64,000 bases of DNA from assembly GCA_003612285.1 (NCBI GenBank), contig RAYE01000003.1, positions 124,001-188,000 of the forward strand, given 5' to 3'. The number at the start of each line of letters is the position of its first letter. Position 1 is the first letter of the stretch. This document shows, one piece after another, positions 15,874 through 23,603 of the stretch. The notes below the pieces were generated by a model, which made no database searches, had not been told where the DNA came from, and saw only the letters and a program-made list of their open reading frames with translations. The position numbers and the translations under genes were made by a program. The DNA is from a bacterium D16-51. GTDB taxonomy: Bacteria > Bacillota > Clostridia > Lachnospirales > Lachnospiraceae.

Positions 15874-16959
15874 ATGATGCAGTTAAAGCCGTTACAGATT
15901 GGGGACTTGACAATAGAATATCCGATTATCCAGGGAGGGATGGGAGTTGGCATCAGCCGCAGCAACTTAGCTGGCGCTGTTTCTGCCAATGGAGGTCTTG
16001 GGATTATTTCGACTGCACAGATTGGATATGATGAAGATGAATTTGATAAAAACCAGGAACAGGCAAACCTTTCTGCAATTCATAAACATATCAAAAAGGC
16101 AAAGGAGATTGCTAAAGGAAAGCCTGTTGGGGTAAATATTATGGTTGCGACAAAGGATTATCCGGCGTATGTAAAAGCTTCTGTAGATGCAGGGGCAGAC
16201 GTTATCATTTCAGGGGCGGGACTTCCAGTCCATTTACCGGAGTATGTTGGGGATTCGGGATGTAAAATTGCCCCAATTGTTTCATCAGAAAAAGCAGCTG
16301 TGTTAATGCTGCGCAATTGGGAAAAGAAATATCAGCGCACAGCAGATTTTGTTGTAATTGAAGGACCGCAGGCAGGAGGCCATTTGGGATTTAAGGAAGA
16401 ACAGCTGAGCCACATTACGGCAAAAGAGTATGAGGGAGAAATTCAGAAAATCATTGCAATTGTAAAGGAATATGGTAAAAAGTTTGGGCAGAAAATACCA
16501 GTAATTGTAGCCGGGGGGATTTTTGACCATGAAGACATCTGCCATGCCCTTACCCTTGGGGCAGATGGGGTGCAGATTGCTTCGCGGTTTGTTGCGACAG
16601 CAGAATGTGATGCAGACGAGCGGTATAAACAGGCATATATTGAAGCAAAACAGGAAGATATTGAAATTGTTATGAGCCCTGTTGGAATGCCGGGAAGGGC
16701 GCTGAAAAATGCATTTGTTCAAAAAATTGAAAAGAAACCACTGCCAGTAAGCCGTTGTTTTAACTGTCTGGAAAAGTGCAACCCGGCTAAAGTTCCGTAT
16801 TGTATTACAAAAGCTTTGATTAACGCAGTCCGTGGGGATATTGAAAACGGCCTGATTTTTGTGGGGGCAAATGTGGGGCGGATTAAGAAAATGACAAATG
16901 TACATGATTTGATGGCAGAATTGACGGGAGAGCGGCAGGTTGTCCCGCATACAATATAA
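15874..16959 (+). CDS. FMN-dependent nitronate monooxygenase / FabK-like enzyme
   Basis: A 361-residue TIM-barrel flavoenzyme of the 2-nitropropane dioxygenase family. Visible motifs are PIIQGGMGVGIS (start), GVNIMVA, IISGAGLP, the GPQAGGH catalytic-histidine loop, VIVAGGIF and LGADGVQIASRFVAT (FMN phosphate). The C-terminus carries a Cys-rich stretch, CFNCLEKCNPAKVPYC, which recurs in clostridial members and may bind metal. Either nitronate oxidation or enoyl-ACP reduction is possible; the Cys motif and length favour the former group. It is monocistronic under the palindromic operator. Confidence 0.88.
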   Translation: MMQLKPLQIGDLTIEYPIIQGGMGVGISRSNLAGAVSANGGLGIISTAQIGYDEDEFDKNQEQANLSAIHKHIKKAKEIAKGKPVGVNIMVATKDYPAYVKASVDAGADVIISGAGLPVHLPEYVGDSGCKIAPIVSSEKAAVLMLRNWEKKYQRTADFVVIEGPQAGGHLGFKEEQLSHITAKEYEGEIQKIIAIVKEYGKKFGQKIPVIVAGGIFDHEDICHALTLGADGVQIASRFVATAECDADERYKQAYIEAKQEDIEIVMSPVGMPGRALKNAFVQKIEKKPLPVSRCFNCLEKCNPAKVPYCITKALINAVRGDIENGLIFVGANVGRIKKMTNVHDLMAELTGERQVVPHTI

Positions 16960-16972
16960 AGGAAAGGGCTTT

Positions 16973-17003
16973 AGCGCACCGGCGCAGGCGGTGCGCTTTT
17001 TTT
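16973..17003 (+). terminator. Terminator after the nitronate monooxygenase gene
   Basis: AGCGCACC and GGTGCGCT form an 8-bp stem with loop GGCGCAGGC and a T-run. The loop resembles that of hairpin 2 in repeat family A directly downstream. Confidence 0.88.
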
Positions 17004-17091
17004 ATAGGAAATTGCTGTAATCGTAGTGGTTATCGACAAGAATTGCGAAGCAATTCTTGCTAGGGCACCAGCGCTGGCGGTGCCCTTTTTT
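17003..17091 (+). repeat. Dispersed double-hairpin repeat, family A, copy 2
   Basis: Starts ATAGGAAATTGCTGTAATCG like copy 1. Hairpin 1 is AAGAATTGC-GAA-GCAATTCTT; hairpin 2 is GGGCACC, loop AGCGCTGGC, GGTGCCC, then a T-run. It lies between convergent genes. Confidence 0.85.
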
Positions 17092-17097
17092 AGTTCC

Positions 17098-17796
17098 TTA
17101 CTGTATTTGCTTTTTTACAAAACGGGAAAATCCATCCTGGCCTTTTGGGTTTAAATGGGTGCCATCCTGATAGAACCAACCCGGATGTTTTTTGGCTTCT
17201 TTTGTCCAGGGAATTACATGTACATTACTGTTTTTTGCTGCAAGCTTTTGGATTGTAGAGTTTACTTCTTTTTGCCAGCTAATATTTTTTCCATAAACGT
17301 TAATCCAATAGACGGTTCTTTTTTTCCCAAGGCAGTTAATTAATTTCTGCCCAGTAGATTCATTAAATTTTCCATTTGTCCCTAAGGAAATAATAACGAT
17401 ATTGCCAAGTTTCCCTTTTTTCTTCATTTTTTTTGCAACGTCAATTCCCTGATAGACCTGCCTGGAAATTTTAGCGTCAATAAAAGTATTCTTTTGAATT
17501 TTTTGAAAAGAAGGCGCTGCGCCCAGGAAAATAGAATCGCCAATTACTGATACTGTTTTTTTCTTTGCTTTTTGGCTGCCCTTTTTTATTGACTGGGGTT
17601 CTGTGTCTTCTATTGGCTTGGTTTTTGCCTGTGCAACAGAGTTTACCTGCTGCAGTATTTGCTGGTTTTGTATTAGTTCCTGTTCCAGTGTTTTTTTATC
17701 GGATTCCGGCGCTGTAAAAATACCATATCCGCCAATTATAGTACAAAAAAGAACCAGGAAGATTTTCCCATATTTTTTTAATTTTATTATTTTCAT
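17098..17796 (-). CDS. Secreted or membrane-anchored SGNH-fold esterase/acetyltransferase domain protein
   Basis: The 232-residue product has an N-terminal membrane anchor or signal (about 10-28), a Gln/Lys-rich linker, and a SGNH domain from about residue 80: block I VSVIGDSIFLGAAPSF with the catalytic Ser, block III SLGTNG, and block V DGTHLNPKG with Asp and His. This is the layout of the extracellular C-terminal half of OatA. The acyltransferase-3 gene just upstream on the same strand supplies the other half. A role in O-acetylation of peptidoglycan or a wall polymer is inferred. GGAGG precedes the start. Confidence 0.82.
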   Translation of the reverse strand: MKIIKLKKYGKIFLVLFCTIIGGYGIFTAPESDKKTLEQELIQNQQILQQVNSVAQAKTKPIEDTEPQSIKKGSQKAKKKTVSVIGDSIFLGAAPSFQKIQKNTFIDAKISRQVYQGIDVAKKMKKKGKLGNIVIISLGTNGKFNESTGQKLINCLGKKRTVYWINVYGKNISWQKEVNSTIQKLAAKNSNVHVIPWTKEAKKHPGWFYQDGTHLNPKGQDGFSRFVKKQIQ

Positions 17797-17866
17797 CGTA
17801 ATTCCTCCAATCTGTTAGTGAAAAAGGATATGTGAAGGTTATCTTAATATTCCTTAGGTGCCGCGG

Positions 17867-18844
17867 CTACAAGGGCAGACTGTTTACTGCAATATTTGCC
17901 AACGTAATAAGCGGATAGTGCCATAGGTAGACAGGATAGCTTTTTTCTCCGGCCAGGAGGAAGAAAGAAATCCCTGGCAGTTTTTTTAGTGTTTGGCCAT
18001 AGTCTTCAAAAAAGAGAACCATTGCTGCAAAAAAAAGGCTGATACCAAACATCCCTCCCTGATAGACAAAACTGCTTTCCCCATCTACTGTTATAAATAA
18101 AATGCAGGTTAGGAGAAGGAAAATACAGGCCAGGGCAATTATCCCGTGCTTTTTTAGTGGAAAGGATGCGGGGTGCTGCTGTCTAAGGACGCCTGCGGAT
18201 ATTCCAATCAATAAGGGGAACGCTATAGTGTCTGTCCCATAATATACTCTGGAAGGGTCGCTCCCTGGAAGGTAGAGGAAATACATCCAGCTTGCAGAAA
18301 GCAGTGCAAGTATTGGAAAAAAGCAGCCCATTCTTTTCTGGCCAATCACTTTTGTCCCCTTTTGGAACAGAAGGAAAAGGATTGGCCACAGAAGGTATAG
18401 CTGGAGTTCTACTGCAAGGAACCAGAGATGGGTAAAAAGGGAGGTACTTCCCATTTTAGAAAAATAGGAAGCGTTCTGCCCGATCTGCCACCAGTTATTA
18501 TAGCCTAAAAAGATGCTGGCAATTTCCCCGCGTATCCCTGCTAAAAGGCTGCGCTGGAATAGTGTTAAAAAGCAGCATATGGCTATAACCATAATAAACA
18601 AGGGTGGAAGCAGTTTATACAGCCGTTTTTTATAATAGTTTCCTACATGGAATGTCCCATCTTGAAAACGGGAATTACATGTAAGAAACATCAGATAGCC
18701 GGATAATACAAAAAACAGAGGTACGCCTAAAAATCCCCCGCGGAAAACAGAGGGGAACAGATGATACAGGACAATTCCTGTAATGCCGATTCCCCGAAGC
18801 ATATCTAATGATTTTATATATTGTTTTTGGCTGGTTTTTCTCAA
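17867..18844 (-). CDS. Acyltransferase-3 family membrane protein (OatA-like)
   Basis: A ~325-residue integral membrane O-acyltransferase with about ten helices. The family motif 'LDMLRGIGITGIVLYHLFPS' near the N-terminus includes the catalytic histidine, followed by 'GVPLFFVLSGYL'. I chose a TTG start at 18844, because GGGAGG lies 7 nt upstream and homology starts there; an upstream ATG at 18889 overlaps that site. A perfect promoter lies just 5'. With the SGNH gene next to it, this looks like a two-protein OatA: one passing acetyl groups across the membrane, the other placing them. Confidence 0.88.
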   Translation of the reverse strand: MRKTSQKQYIKSLDMLRGIGITGIVLYHLFPSVFRGGFLGVPLFFVLSGYLMFLTCNSRFQDGTFHVGNYYKKRLYKLLPPLFIMVIAICCFLTLFQRSLLAGIRGEIASIFLGYNNWWQIGQNASYFSKMGSTSLFTHLWFLAVELQLYLLWPILFLLFQKGTKVIGQKRMGCFFPILALLSASWMYFLYLPGSDPSRVYYGTDTIAFPLLIGISAGVLRQQHPASFPLKKHGIIALACIFLLLTCILFITVDGESSFVYQGGMFGISLFFAAMVLFFEDYGQTLKKLPGISFFLLAGEKSYPVYLWHYPLITLANIAVNSLPL

Positions 18845-18896
18845 ACTGTATTCCTCCCTTATGTGAAATTGATTTACTTTGTAAACCATTTACTGT

Positions 18897-18925
18897 ATTA
18901 TAAGATGAATGGTCTACGATGTCAA
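18897..18925 (-). promoter_or_regulatory. Sigma-A promoter of the acyltransferase/SGNH pair
   Basis: Reading the minus strand, TTGACA (18925-18920) and TATAAT (18902-18897) are 17 bp apart, a full consensus match. A short palindrome TTTAC...GTAAA at about 18873-18885 lies downstream and could be an operator. Confidence 0.9.
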
Positions 18926-18966
18926 CCAAAAAATAAATTTTTTTTCCTTTTTGTATTATGTTTTTC

Positions 18967-18994
18967 TTGCAAAAAGGTATAAAAAAAGTATAAT
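18967..18994 (+). promoter_or_regulatory. Promoter of the AI-2E family gene
   Basis: TTGCAA (18967) and TATAAT (18989) are separated by 16 bp, about 50 bp before the start codon. Confidence 0.75.
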
Positions 18995-19046
18995 GTAATA
19001 GGAAAGTGCCTGTAAAGGCAATCGCATATATAATTTGGAGGTACAA

Positions 19047-20453
19047 ATGGAAAATAAAGAAACGAACAGGCAATCGCCGCTTATCAAGGCGTTTTCAAAG
19101 TGGGTTGGGCTGTTTTTGGTGATTGTGGCTGCTATTGCAATATATTTTATCATCTCAAATGCAGATGAGATTTTTTCTGCAATTGGAAGTTACATAGGGA
19201 TTTTACGTCCTGTTGTCTATGGCTGTGTTATTGCTTATATTTTAAATCCATTAATGAAGACATTTCAGGATTGGATGGTCCGCTTTGCAGAGCGGAAAGG
19301 AAAGCGTGTATCTGATAAAAAGAAGGGGCTGTTTACAGGGATATCTATTACATTGTCTTTGGTATTTGGGATTGTAGTGATTATTGTGCTTTGCTGGATG
19401 ATTATCCCACAGCTTCTTTCCAGTATTACATCGCTGACAAATAACCTTCCGGGGAAAGTGAATGAGTACTACCATATGCTGAATGAAAGCATACGGAATA
19501 ATAAATATCTGGCGGATACCCTTCAGGAAGTTGCATTGAACGCGACAGAATATATAGACCAGATGCTGACGCAGGGATTTCTTCCATGGCTGCAGTCGGA
19601 ACTTTTACCTAGTGTTAATATGGTAGCTGTCCAGTTTGCTAATGGTGTGATTGGCGTGCTAAATGTATTATATAATCTTTTTATAGGTATAATTGTTGCA
19701 ATTTATGTCCTGGCCAGCAAAGAGACTTTTTCAGCACAGGCAAAGAAGCTTGTGTATGGTATCTTTAAAAAAGAACATGCAGATGTGATTATCCATTATG
19801 TAAAGGTTTCCCATGGGATGTTTAGCGGGTTTATTATTGGGAAGATTGTAGATTCTACGATTATTGGGATTATCTGCTTTTTCCTTATGACAGTTATGAG
19901 GCTTCCGTATGCACTCTTAATTAGTGTTATAATTGGCGTTACTAATGTTATCCCGGTATTCGGCCCATATATTGGGGCAGTTCCAAGCGCATTGCTGATT
20001 TTAATTGTAAACCCAATGCAGGCGCTGTATTTTATTATAATGCTTATTATTTTGCAGCAGCTGGATGGAAATATTATTGGGCCGGCAATTTTAGGGGAAT
20101 CAACGGGATTATCTGCATTTTGGGTCTTGTTCTCTATTTTATTGTTTGGCGGTTTATGGGGAATTGTCGGAATGATTGCAGGCGTGCCGTTATTTGCGGT
20201 AATTTACCGTATTATTTCAGATTTTATAAATTGGAAGCTTAGCAGGCGGCGTCTTTCAACAGTGACAGACAATTACAGGAATTTAAAGAGCATTGAGGTG
20301 GATGGAGGGGACAAGGTGTCTTATGTACAGTATACAGAAAAAGAACTGCGGCAGAAGAGTGAAGAAAAAAAAGCAAAGCGTGCCGCTATGAAGGATAAGT
20401 ACAGTAAGATGCTGTCTTCTGTTGGAAAGAAAGCGCCAAAAGGAAAACGATAA
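19047..20453 (+). CDS. AI-2E family transporter
   Basis: A 468-residue membrane protein with two N-terminal helices (about 17-60), a cytoplasmic/amphipathic middle part and the typical C-terminal cluster including 'GVTNVIPVFGPYIGAVPSAL' and 'QQLDGNIIGPAILGESTGLS'. These are the signature loops of the AI-2E (YdjX/TqsA-like) family. Members export signalling molecules or act as Na+/H+ antiporters; the substrate here is unknown. A basic tail (KKAKRAAMKDK) follows. GGAGG precedes ATG 19047; a TTG at 19035 is less likely. Confidence 0.9.
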   Translation: MENKETNRQSPLIKAFSKWVGLFLVIVAAIAIYFIISNADEIFSAIGSYIGILRPVVYGCVIAYILNPLMKTFQDWMVRFAERKGKRVSDKKKGLFTGISITLSLVFGIVVIIVLCWMIIPQLLSSITSLTNNLPGKVNEYYHMLNESIRNNKYLADTLQEVALNATEYIDQMLTQGFLPWLQSELLPSVNMVAVQFANGVIGVLNVLYNLFIGIIVAIYVLASKETFSAQAKKLVYGIFKKEHADVIIHYVKVSHGMFSGFIIGKIVDSTIIGIICFFLMTVMRLPYALLISVIIGVTNVIPVFGPYIGAVPSALLILIVNPMQALYFIIMLIILQQLDGNIIGPAILGESTGLSAFWVLFSILLFGGLWGIVGMIAGVPLFAVIYRIISDFINWKLSRRRLSTVTDNYRNLKSIEVDGGDKVSYVQYTEKELRQKSEEKKAKRAAMKDKYSKMLSSVGKKAPKGKR

Positions 20454-20504
20454 CAGAATGTGACGTAAATGGCCTTTAAGCACGTTTCAGGTCAGGGGGA
20501 TATC

Positions 20505-21383
20505 ATGGTGAAGAGTATGACAGGATATGGCCGCTATGAAGAAGCAGCCAGGGACTATAAGGTAACTGTAGAAATAAAATCGGTAAACCACAGGTATTGT
20601 GATATGGGGATTAAGCTTCCTAAAAAGTTTAATCCGTTAGAAGGGCAGATTAGGAGCATTATGAAGGAATATGCAAACCGTGGAAAAATCGATTTGTATA
20701 TTAGCTTTGATAATTATGTGGACAGGGATGTCAGGCTCCAGTACCATGAAAAGATTGCACAGGATTATGTAAGTATCATCCGGCAGGTGCAGGAAAGCTT
20801 TGGTCTGGACGGAGAACTGACAGCAGATTCTTTAATCCGTTTTCCGGAAGTGGTTTCGTTGGAGGAAGACAGTAAAAATATTGAATCTTATTTTCCGGTA
20901 ATTGAAAATGCAGTAAGGGAAGCAGGAATCAAATTTTTAGAGTCGAGGGAAGAAGAGGGAGAAAACCTGCAAAAGGATATTTTATCTAAGTTAGATTATA
21001 TTTCAGGGCTGGTTTCTTTTGTGGAAAAGCGTTCTCCAAAACTGTTGGAAGAATATCAAGAGAAAATCAGGAATAAAGTAGCTGAATTTTTGGGCAGCGA
21101 ACAGATTGATGAAAATGTACTTGCTTCAGAATTGGTTATTTATGCAGACAAGGTATGTGTGGATGAAGAGACGGTCCGTTTACGCAGCCATATCCAGAGT
21201 ATGGGCACGGCGCTTTTGCAGGAAGAGCCGGTTGGCCGCAAGTTAGATTTTATTGCACAGGAAATGAACCGCGAGGCGAATACAATTTTATCTAAGGCAA
21301 ATGATAAAGAACTTTCGGCAAAGGCAATTGACTTAAAGACAGAAATAGAAAAAATCAGGGAGCAGATCCAAAATATTGAATAG
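20505..21383 (+). CDS. YicC family endoribonuclease
   Basis: The 292-residue protein starts MVKSMTGYGR, the invariant YicC N-terminus, and ends 'DLKTEIEKIREQIQNIE', the invariant C-terminus. YicC proteins are endoribonucleases implicated in small-RNA turnover. The ATG at 20505 follows CAGGGGGA. It heads a conserved Gram-positive cluster yicC-remA-gmk-rpoZ, seen here intact. Confidence 0.93.
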   Translation: MVKSMTGYGRYEEAARDYKVTVEIKSVNHRYCDMGIKLPKKFNPLEGQIRSIMKEYANRGKIDLYISFDNYVDRDVRLQYHEKIAQDYVSIIRQVQESFGLDGELTADSLIRFPEVVSLEEDSKNIESYFPVIENAVREAGIKFLESREEEGENLQKDILSKLDYISGLVSFVEKRSPKLLEEYQEKIRNKVAEFLGSEQIDENVLASELVIYADKVCVDEETVRLRSHIQSMGTALLQEEPVGRKLDFIAQEMNREANTILSKANDKELSAKAIDLKTEIEKIREQIQNIE

Positions 21384-21459
21384 ATATCGCGCCCAAAGGC
21401 ATTTAAGAGGGATATGCGGCTGTGAAAGTAAATAAAGTTACCGAAAGGGAGAATCAGGT

Positions 21460-21723
21460 ATGCTGGTGAATATTGGATATGGGAACATTGTAAATATGGA
21501 TAAGGTAATCAGCATTATCCGTGCAGAAGCTGCCCCGATTAAAAGGATGATCCAGGTTGCCAGGGATGAAAACATGGCGGTGGATGCAACCTGCGGGCGG
21601 AAGACAAAGTGTATATTAGTGATGGAAAGCGGGCATATTGTTTTGTCTGCTTTGCTTCCGGAAACTATTGAGAACAGGGTGGCAGGAAGCCCTGTTGCAG
21701 AGAGGAGCCATGAAGATGAGTAA
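21460..21723 (+). CDS. remA: RemA-family regulatory protein (DUF370)
   Basis: An 87-residue protein beginning MLVNIGYGNIVNMDKVISII, the RemA hallmark, followed by 'ATCGRKTKCILVMESGHIVLSAL'. In Bacillus RemA is a DNA-binding activator of extracellular matrix genes; clostridial homologues are almost always next to gmk. It overlaps gmk by 8 bp. Confidence 0.93.
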   Translation: MLVNIGYGNIVNMDKVISIIRAEAAPIKRMIQVARDENMAVDATCGRKTKCILVMESGHIVLSALLPETIENRVAGSPVAERSHEDE

Positions 21724-22336
21724 AAAGGGGATTATTGCTGTAATATCTGGTTTTTCAGGCGCTGGCAAAGGTACGGTTGTTGGGGAACTGACAGAAAAAT
21801 ATGGGTATGCAGTATCTGTTTCAGCGACAACAAGGAAGCCGAGGGAAGGCGAGGAGGAAGGGAAAAGTTATTTCTTCAAGACAAAAGAAGAGTTTGAACA
21901 GATGATAGAAAATGATGAGCTGATTGAGTATGCGAAATATGTGGATAATTATTATGGGACGCCGAAGGCGTATGTAATGGAGCAGGTTCAGCAAGGAAAA
22001 GATGTTTTGCTGGAAATTGAAATGCAGGGAGCTTTAAAGGTAAAAGAAAAGTTCCCGGAAGTTTCCCTGATATTTATTACCCCGCCTTCTGCAAAGGAAC
22101 TGCGCAGACGCCTGGAAAAACGCGGGACAGAAGAGGCAGAGGTGATTGCGAAGCGGATAGCGAGGGCAAAAGAAGAATGTGCTTTTATGGAAGAGTATGA
22201 TTATATTGTGGAAAATGACGGATTAGAGGAATGTGTGTCATATATGCATGGGCTCTTACAGGCAATTCATTTTTCAAAGAATAACCAGAAAGAATTAATG
22301 GAAAAAATTCGGAAAGACTTTGACCAATATCGGTAA
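21716..22336 (+). CDS. gmk: Guanylate kinase
   Basis: Gmk converts GMP to GDP. The 206-residue product has P-loop ISGFSGAGKGT, the GMP-binding 'SATTRKPREGE' and 'YYGTPK', and the lid 'RRLEKRGTE'. ATG 21716 is 8 nt from AGAGGAG; ATG 21710, two codons earlier, is too close to it. It is coupled to remA and followed by rpoZ. Confidence 0.96.
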   Translation: MSKKGIIAVISGFSGAGKGTVVGELTEKYGYAVSVSATTRKPREGEEEGKSYFFKTKEEFEQMIENDELIEYAKYVDNYYGTPKAYVMEQVQQGKDVLLEIEMQGALKVKEKFPEVSLIFITPPSAKELRRRLEKRGTEEAEVIAKRIARAKEECAFMEEYDYIVENDGLEECVSYMHGLLQAIHFSKNNQKELMEKIRKDFDQYR

Positions 22337-22395
22337 TATCTGTTATACTACAAGTTATGGAAAATTTATTGAGACAGGAAAGGGGATATAATAGT

Positions 22396-22716
22396 ATGTT
22401 ACATCCATCATATCATGATTTAATGAGTACAGTAAACAGCGAGGTAGAAAAGGGGGAGACTCCTATTGTAAACAGCAGGTATTCTATTGTCCTGGCAACG
22501 GCAAAGCGTGCCCGCCAGTTAATTGATGGGATTGAGCCAATGACAAAGAGCCGTTGCCCAAAGCCATTGTCGATTGCAATTGATGAGCTGGATCAGTCCA
22601 AAATCCATATTTTAAGTGAAGAAGAGGCGGCGGAGGCAGAAGCAAGGAAAGCCCAGGCAGAGGCGGAAAAGGCAGCTATGGTGGAAGAGGTTATGTCCTT
22701 TGAAGAGGAGGATTAA
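22396..22716 (+). CDS. rpoZ: RNA polymerase omega subunit
   Basis: A 106-residue omega subunit with the helical core 'NSRYSIVLATAKRARQLIDG' and 'KPLSIAIDELDQSKI', plus a Glu/Ala-rich tail. It stabilises the beta' subunit. AGGAAAGGGG lies upstream of the ATG at 22396. Its stop is immediately followed by the first structured leader repeat, so lepB expression is probably coupled through that RNA. Confidence 0.9.
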   Translation: MLHPSYHDLMSTVNSEVEKGETPIVNSRYSIVLATAKRARQLIDGIEPMTKSRCPKPLSIAIDELDQSKIHILSEEEAAEAEARKAQAEAEKAAMVEEVMSFEEED

Positions 22717-22717
22717 A

Positions 22718-22830
22718 GGGTGAAAGAAAAATAGAAGAAAGGGTTAAAATGCAAACACATGTCTTTCACCCTTTGTGTTTGCGCCTCAAATGAAAATGCA
22801 GGCATTTTTGCTTGAGGCTTGGTGCAAATT
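22718..22830 (+). promoter_or_regulatory. Structured leader repeat (family C), copy 1, in front of lepB
   Basis: P1 GGGTGAAAG (22718-22726) can pair with CTTTCACCC (22763-22771), which lies in the loop of P2 GCAAACACA/TGTGTTTGC (22751-22759/22774-22782), giving a pseudoknot. Alternatively TTTGC (22778-22782) pairs with GCAAA (22824-22828) around P4 GCCTCAA/TTGAGGC (22783-22789/22812-22818) and P5 GAAAATGC/GCATTTTT. P3-P4 hide GAGG and GGTG next to the lepB ATG. A 14-codon reading frame (22749-22793, MQTHVFHPLCLRLK) with its own AAAGGG site stops just after the P4 5' strand. Copies recur at 23494 and 63301. Confidence 0.85.
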
Positions 22831-23463
22831 ATGAAAAACGTAGAGGCAGCAGGAACCGAAGGGACTTCTGATGAAAAAGAAAGTTCTTTTGATAAAGTGA
22901 CACAAGAGAATGAATCGAAAGAAAAGAACAGCAAGGCAGGTTTTATTAAGGAACTAATTGTATACGCGCTTATTATTATATTATGCGTGACAGTAGTTCC
23001 ACGTTATGTAATCCAAAGGACACAGGTGGATGGGCGTTCTATGATGAATACGCTGCATGATGAGGAAAGTCTGCTTGTTGAAAAAGTCACATATCATTTT
23101 AAAGATCCAGACCGTTTTGATATTATAACATTTTACCCGCAGGGGCGCGACCACGAAGAATATTATATAAAGCGTGTGATTGGCCTTCCAGGGGAAACGA
23201 TTCAGATTACGGGAAATACGATTTACATTGATGGAGAGGTTTTAAAAGAAAGTTATGGACGTGAGCCAATGGAAAGCGGCGGTATTGCAGAAGAACCTAT
23301 AAAACTCGGAGAGGATGAATTTTTTGTGCTGGGCGATAACAGGAATGAAAGCGTTGACAGCCGCGATGGAGACGATGTAGGTGTTGTTAATAAAAAAAAT
23401 ATAGACGGCCATGCGATTCTCAGGATTTATCCTTTTTCAGAATTTGGGACAATTGGCAAGTAG
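22831..23463 (+). CDS. lepB: Type I signal peptidase (S26)
   Basis: The 210-residue enzyme removes signal peptides at the outer face of the membrane. A charged, Glu/Lys-rich cytoplasmic N-terminus (1-36) precedes one membrane helix (about 40-58). The catalytic serine is S70 in VDGRSMMNTL and the general-base lysine K114 in YYIKRVIGLPGE; the late 'FFVLGDNRNESVDSR' box is intact. The ATG lies directly against the structured leader, with no independent Shine-Dalgarno outside it. It is the fourth gene after yicC in a single-strand run. Confidence 0.95.
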   Translation: MKNVEAAGTEGTSDEKESSFDKVTQENESKEKNSKAGFIKELIVYALIIILCVTVVPRYVIQRTQVDGRSMMNTLHDEESLLVEKVTYHFKDPDRFDIITFYPQGRDHEEYYIKRVIGLPGETIQITGNTIYIDGEVLKESYGREPMESGGIAEEPIKLGEDEFFVLGDNRNESVDSRDGDDVGVVNKKNIDGHAILRIYPFSEFGTIGK

Positions 23464-23493
23464 GAATTGTACTGCAGCATACATCTGGAGAAA

Positions 23494-23603
23494 GAGTGAA
23501 AGAAAAAAGAGGAAAGGATAATATGCAGACACATGTTTTTTGAGTTTTGTGTTTGCACCTCAAATGGAAATGCAGGCATTTCGCTTGAGGTTTGGTGCAA
23601 AGT
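23494..23603 (+). promoter_or_regulatory. Structured leader repeat (family C), copy 2, in front of the amidase
   Basis: Same layout as copy 1, between lepB and the amidase. P2 is GCAGACACA/TGTGTTTGC and P4 is ACCTCAA/TTGAGGT, where the G-C of copies 1 and 3 has become A-T on both sides. P3 TTTGCACC/GGTGCAAA is fully complementary. P1 (GAGTGAAAG) has lost its partner, and the small reading frame stops early (MQTHVF, 23523-23543). Confidence 0.82.

Noticed and set aside
22713-22934. Minus-strand small frame 'MPAFSFEAQTQRVKD...' here and again near 63387
   Set aside because: Both are antisense readings of the family C leader; their similarity comes from the repeat, not from a protein.
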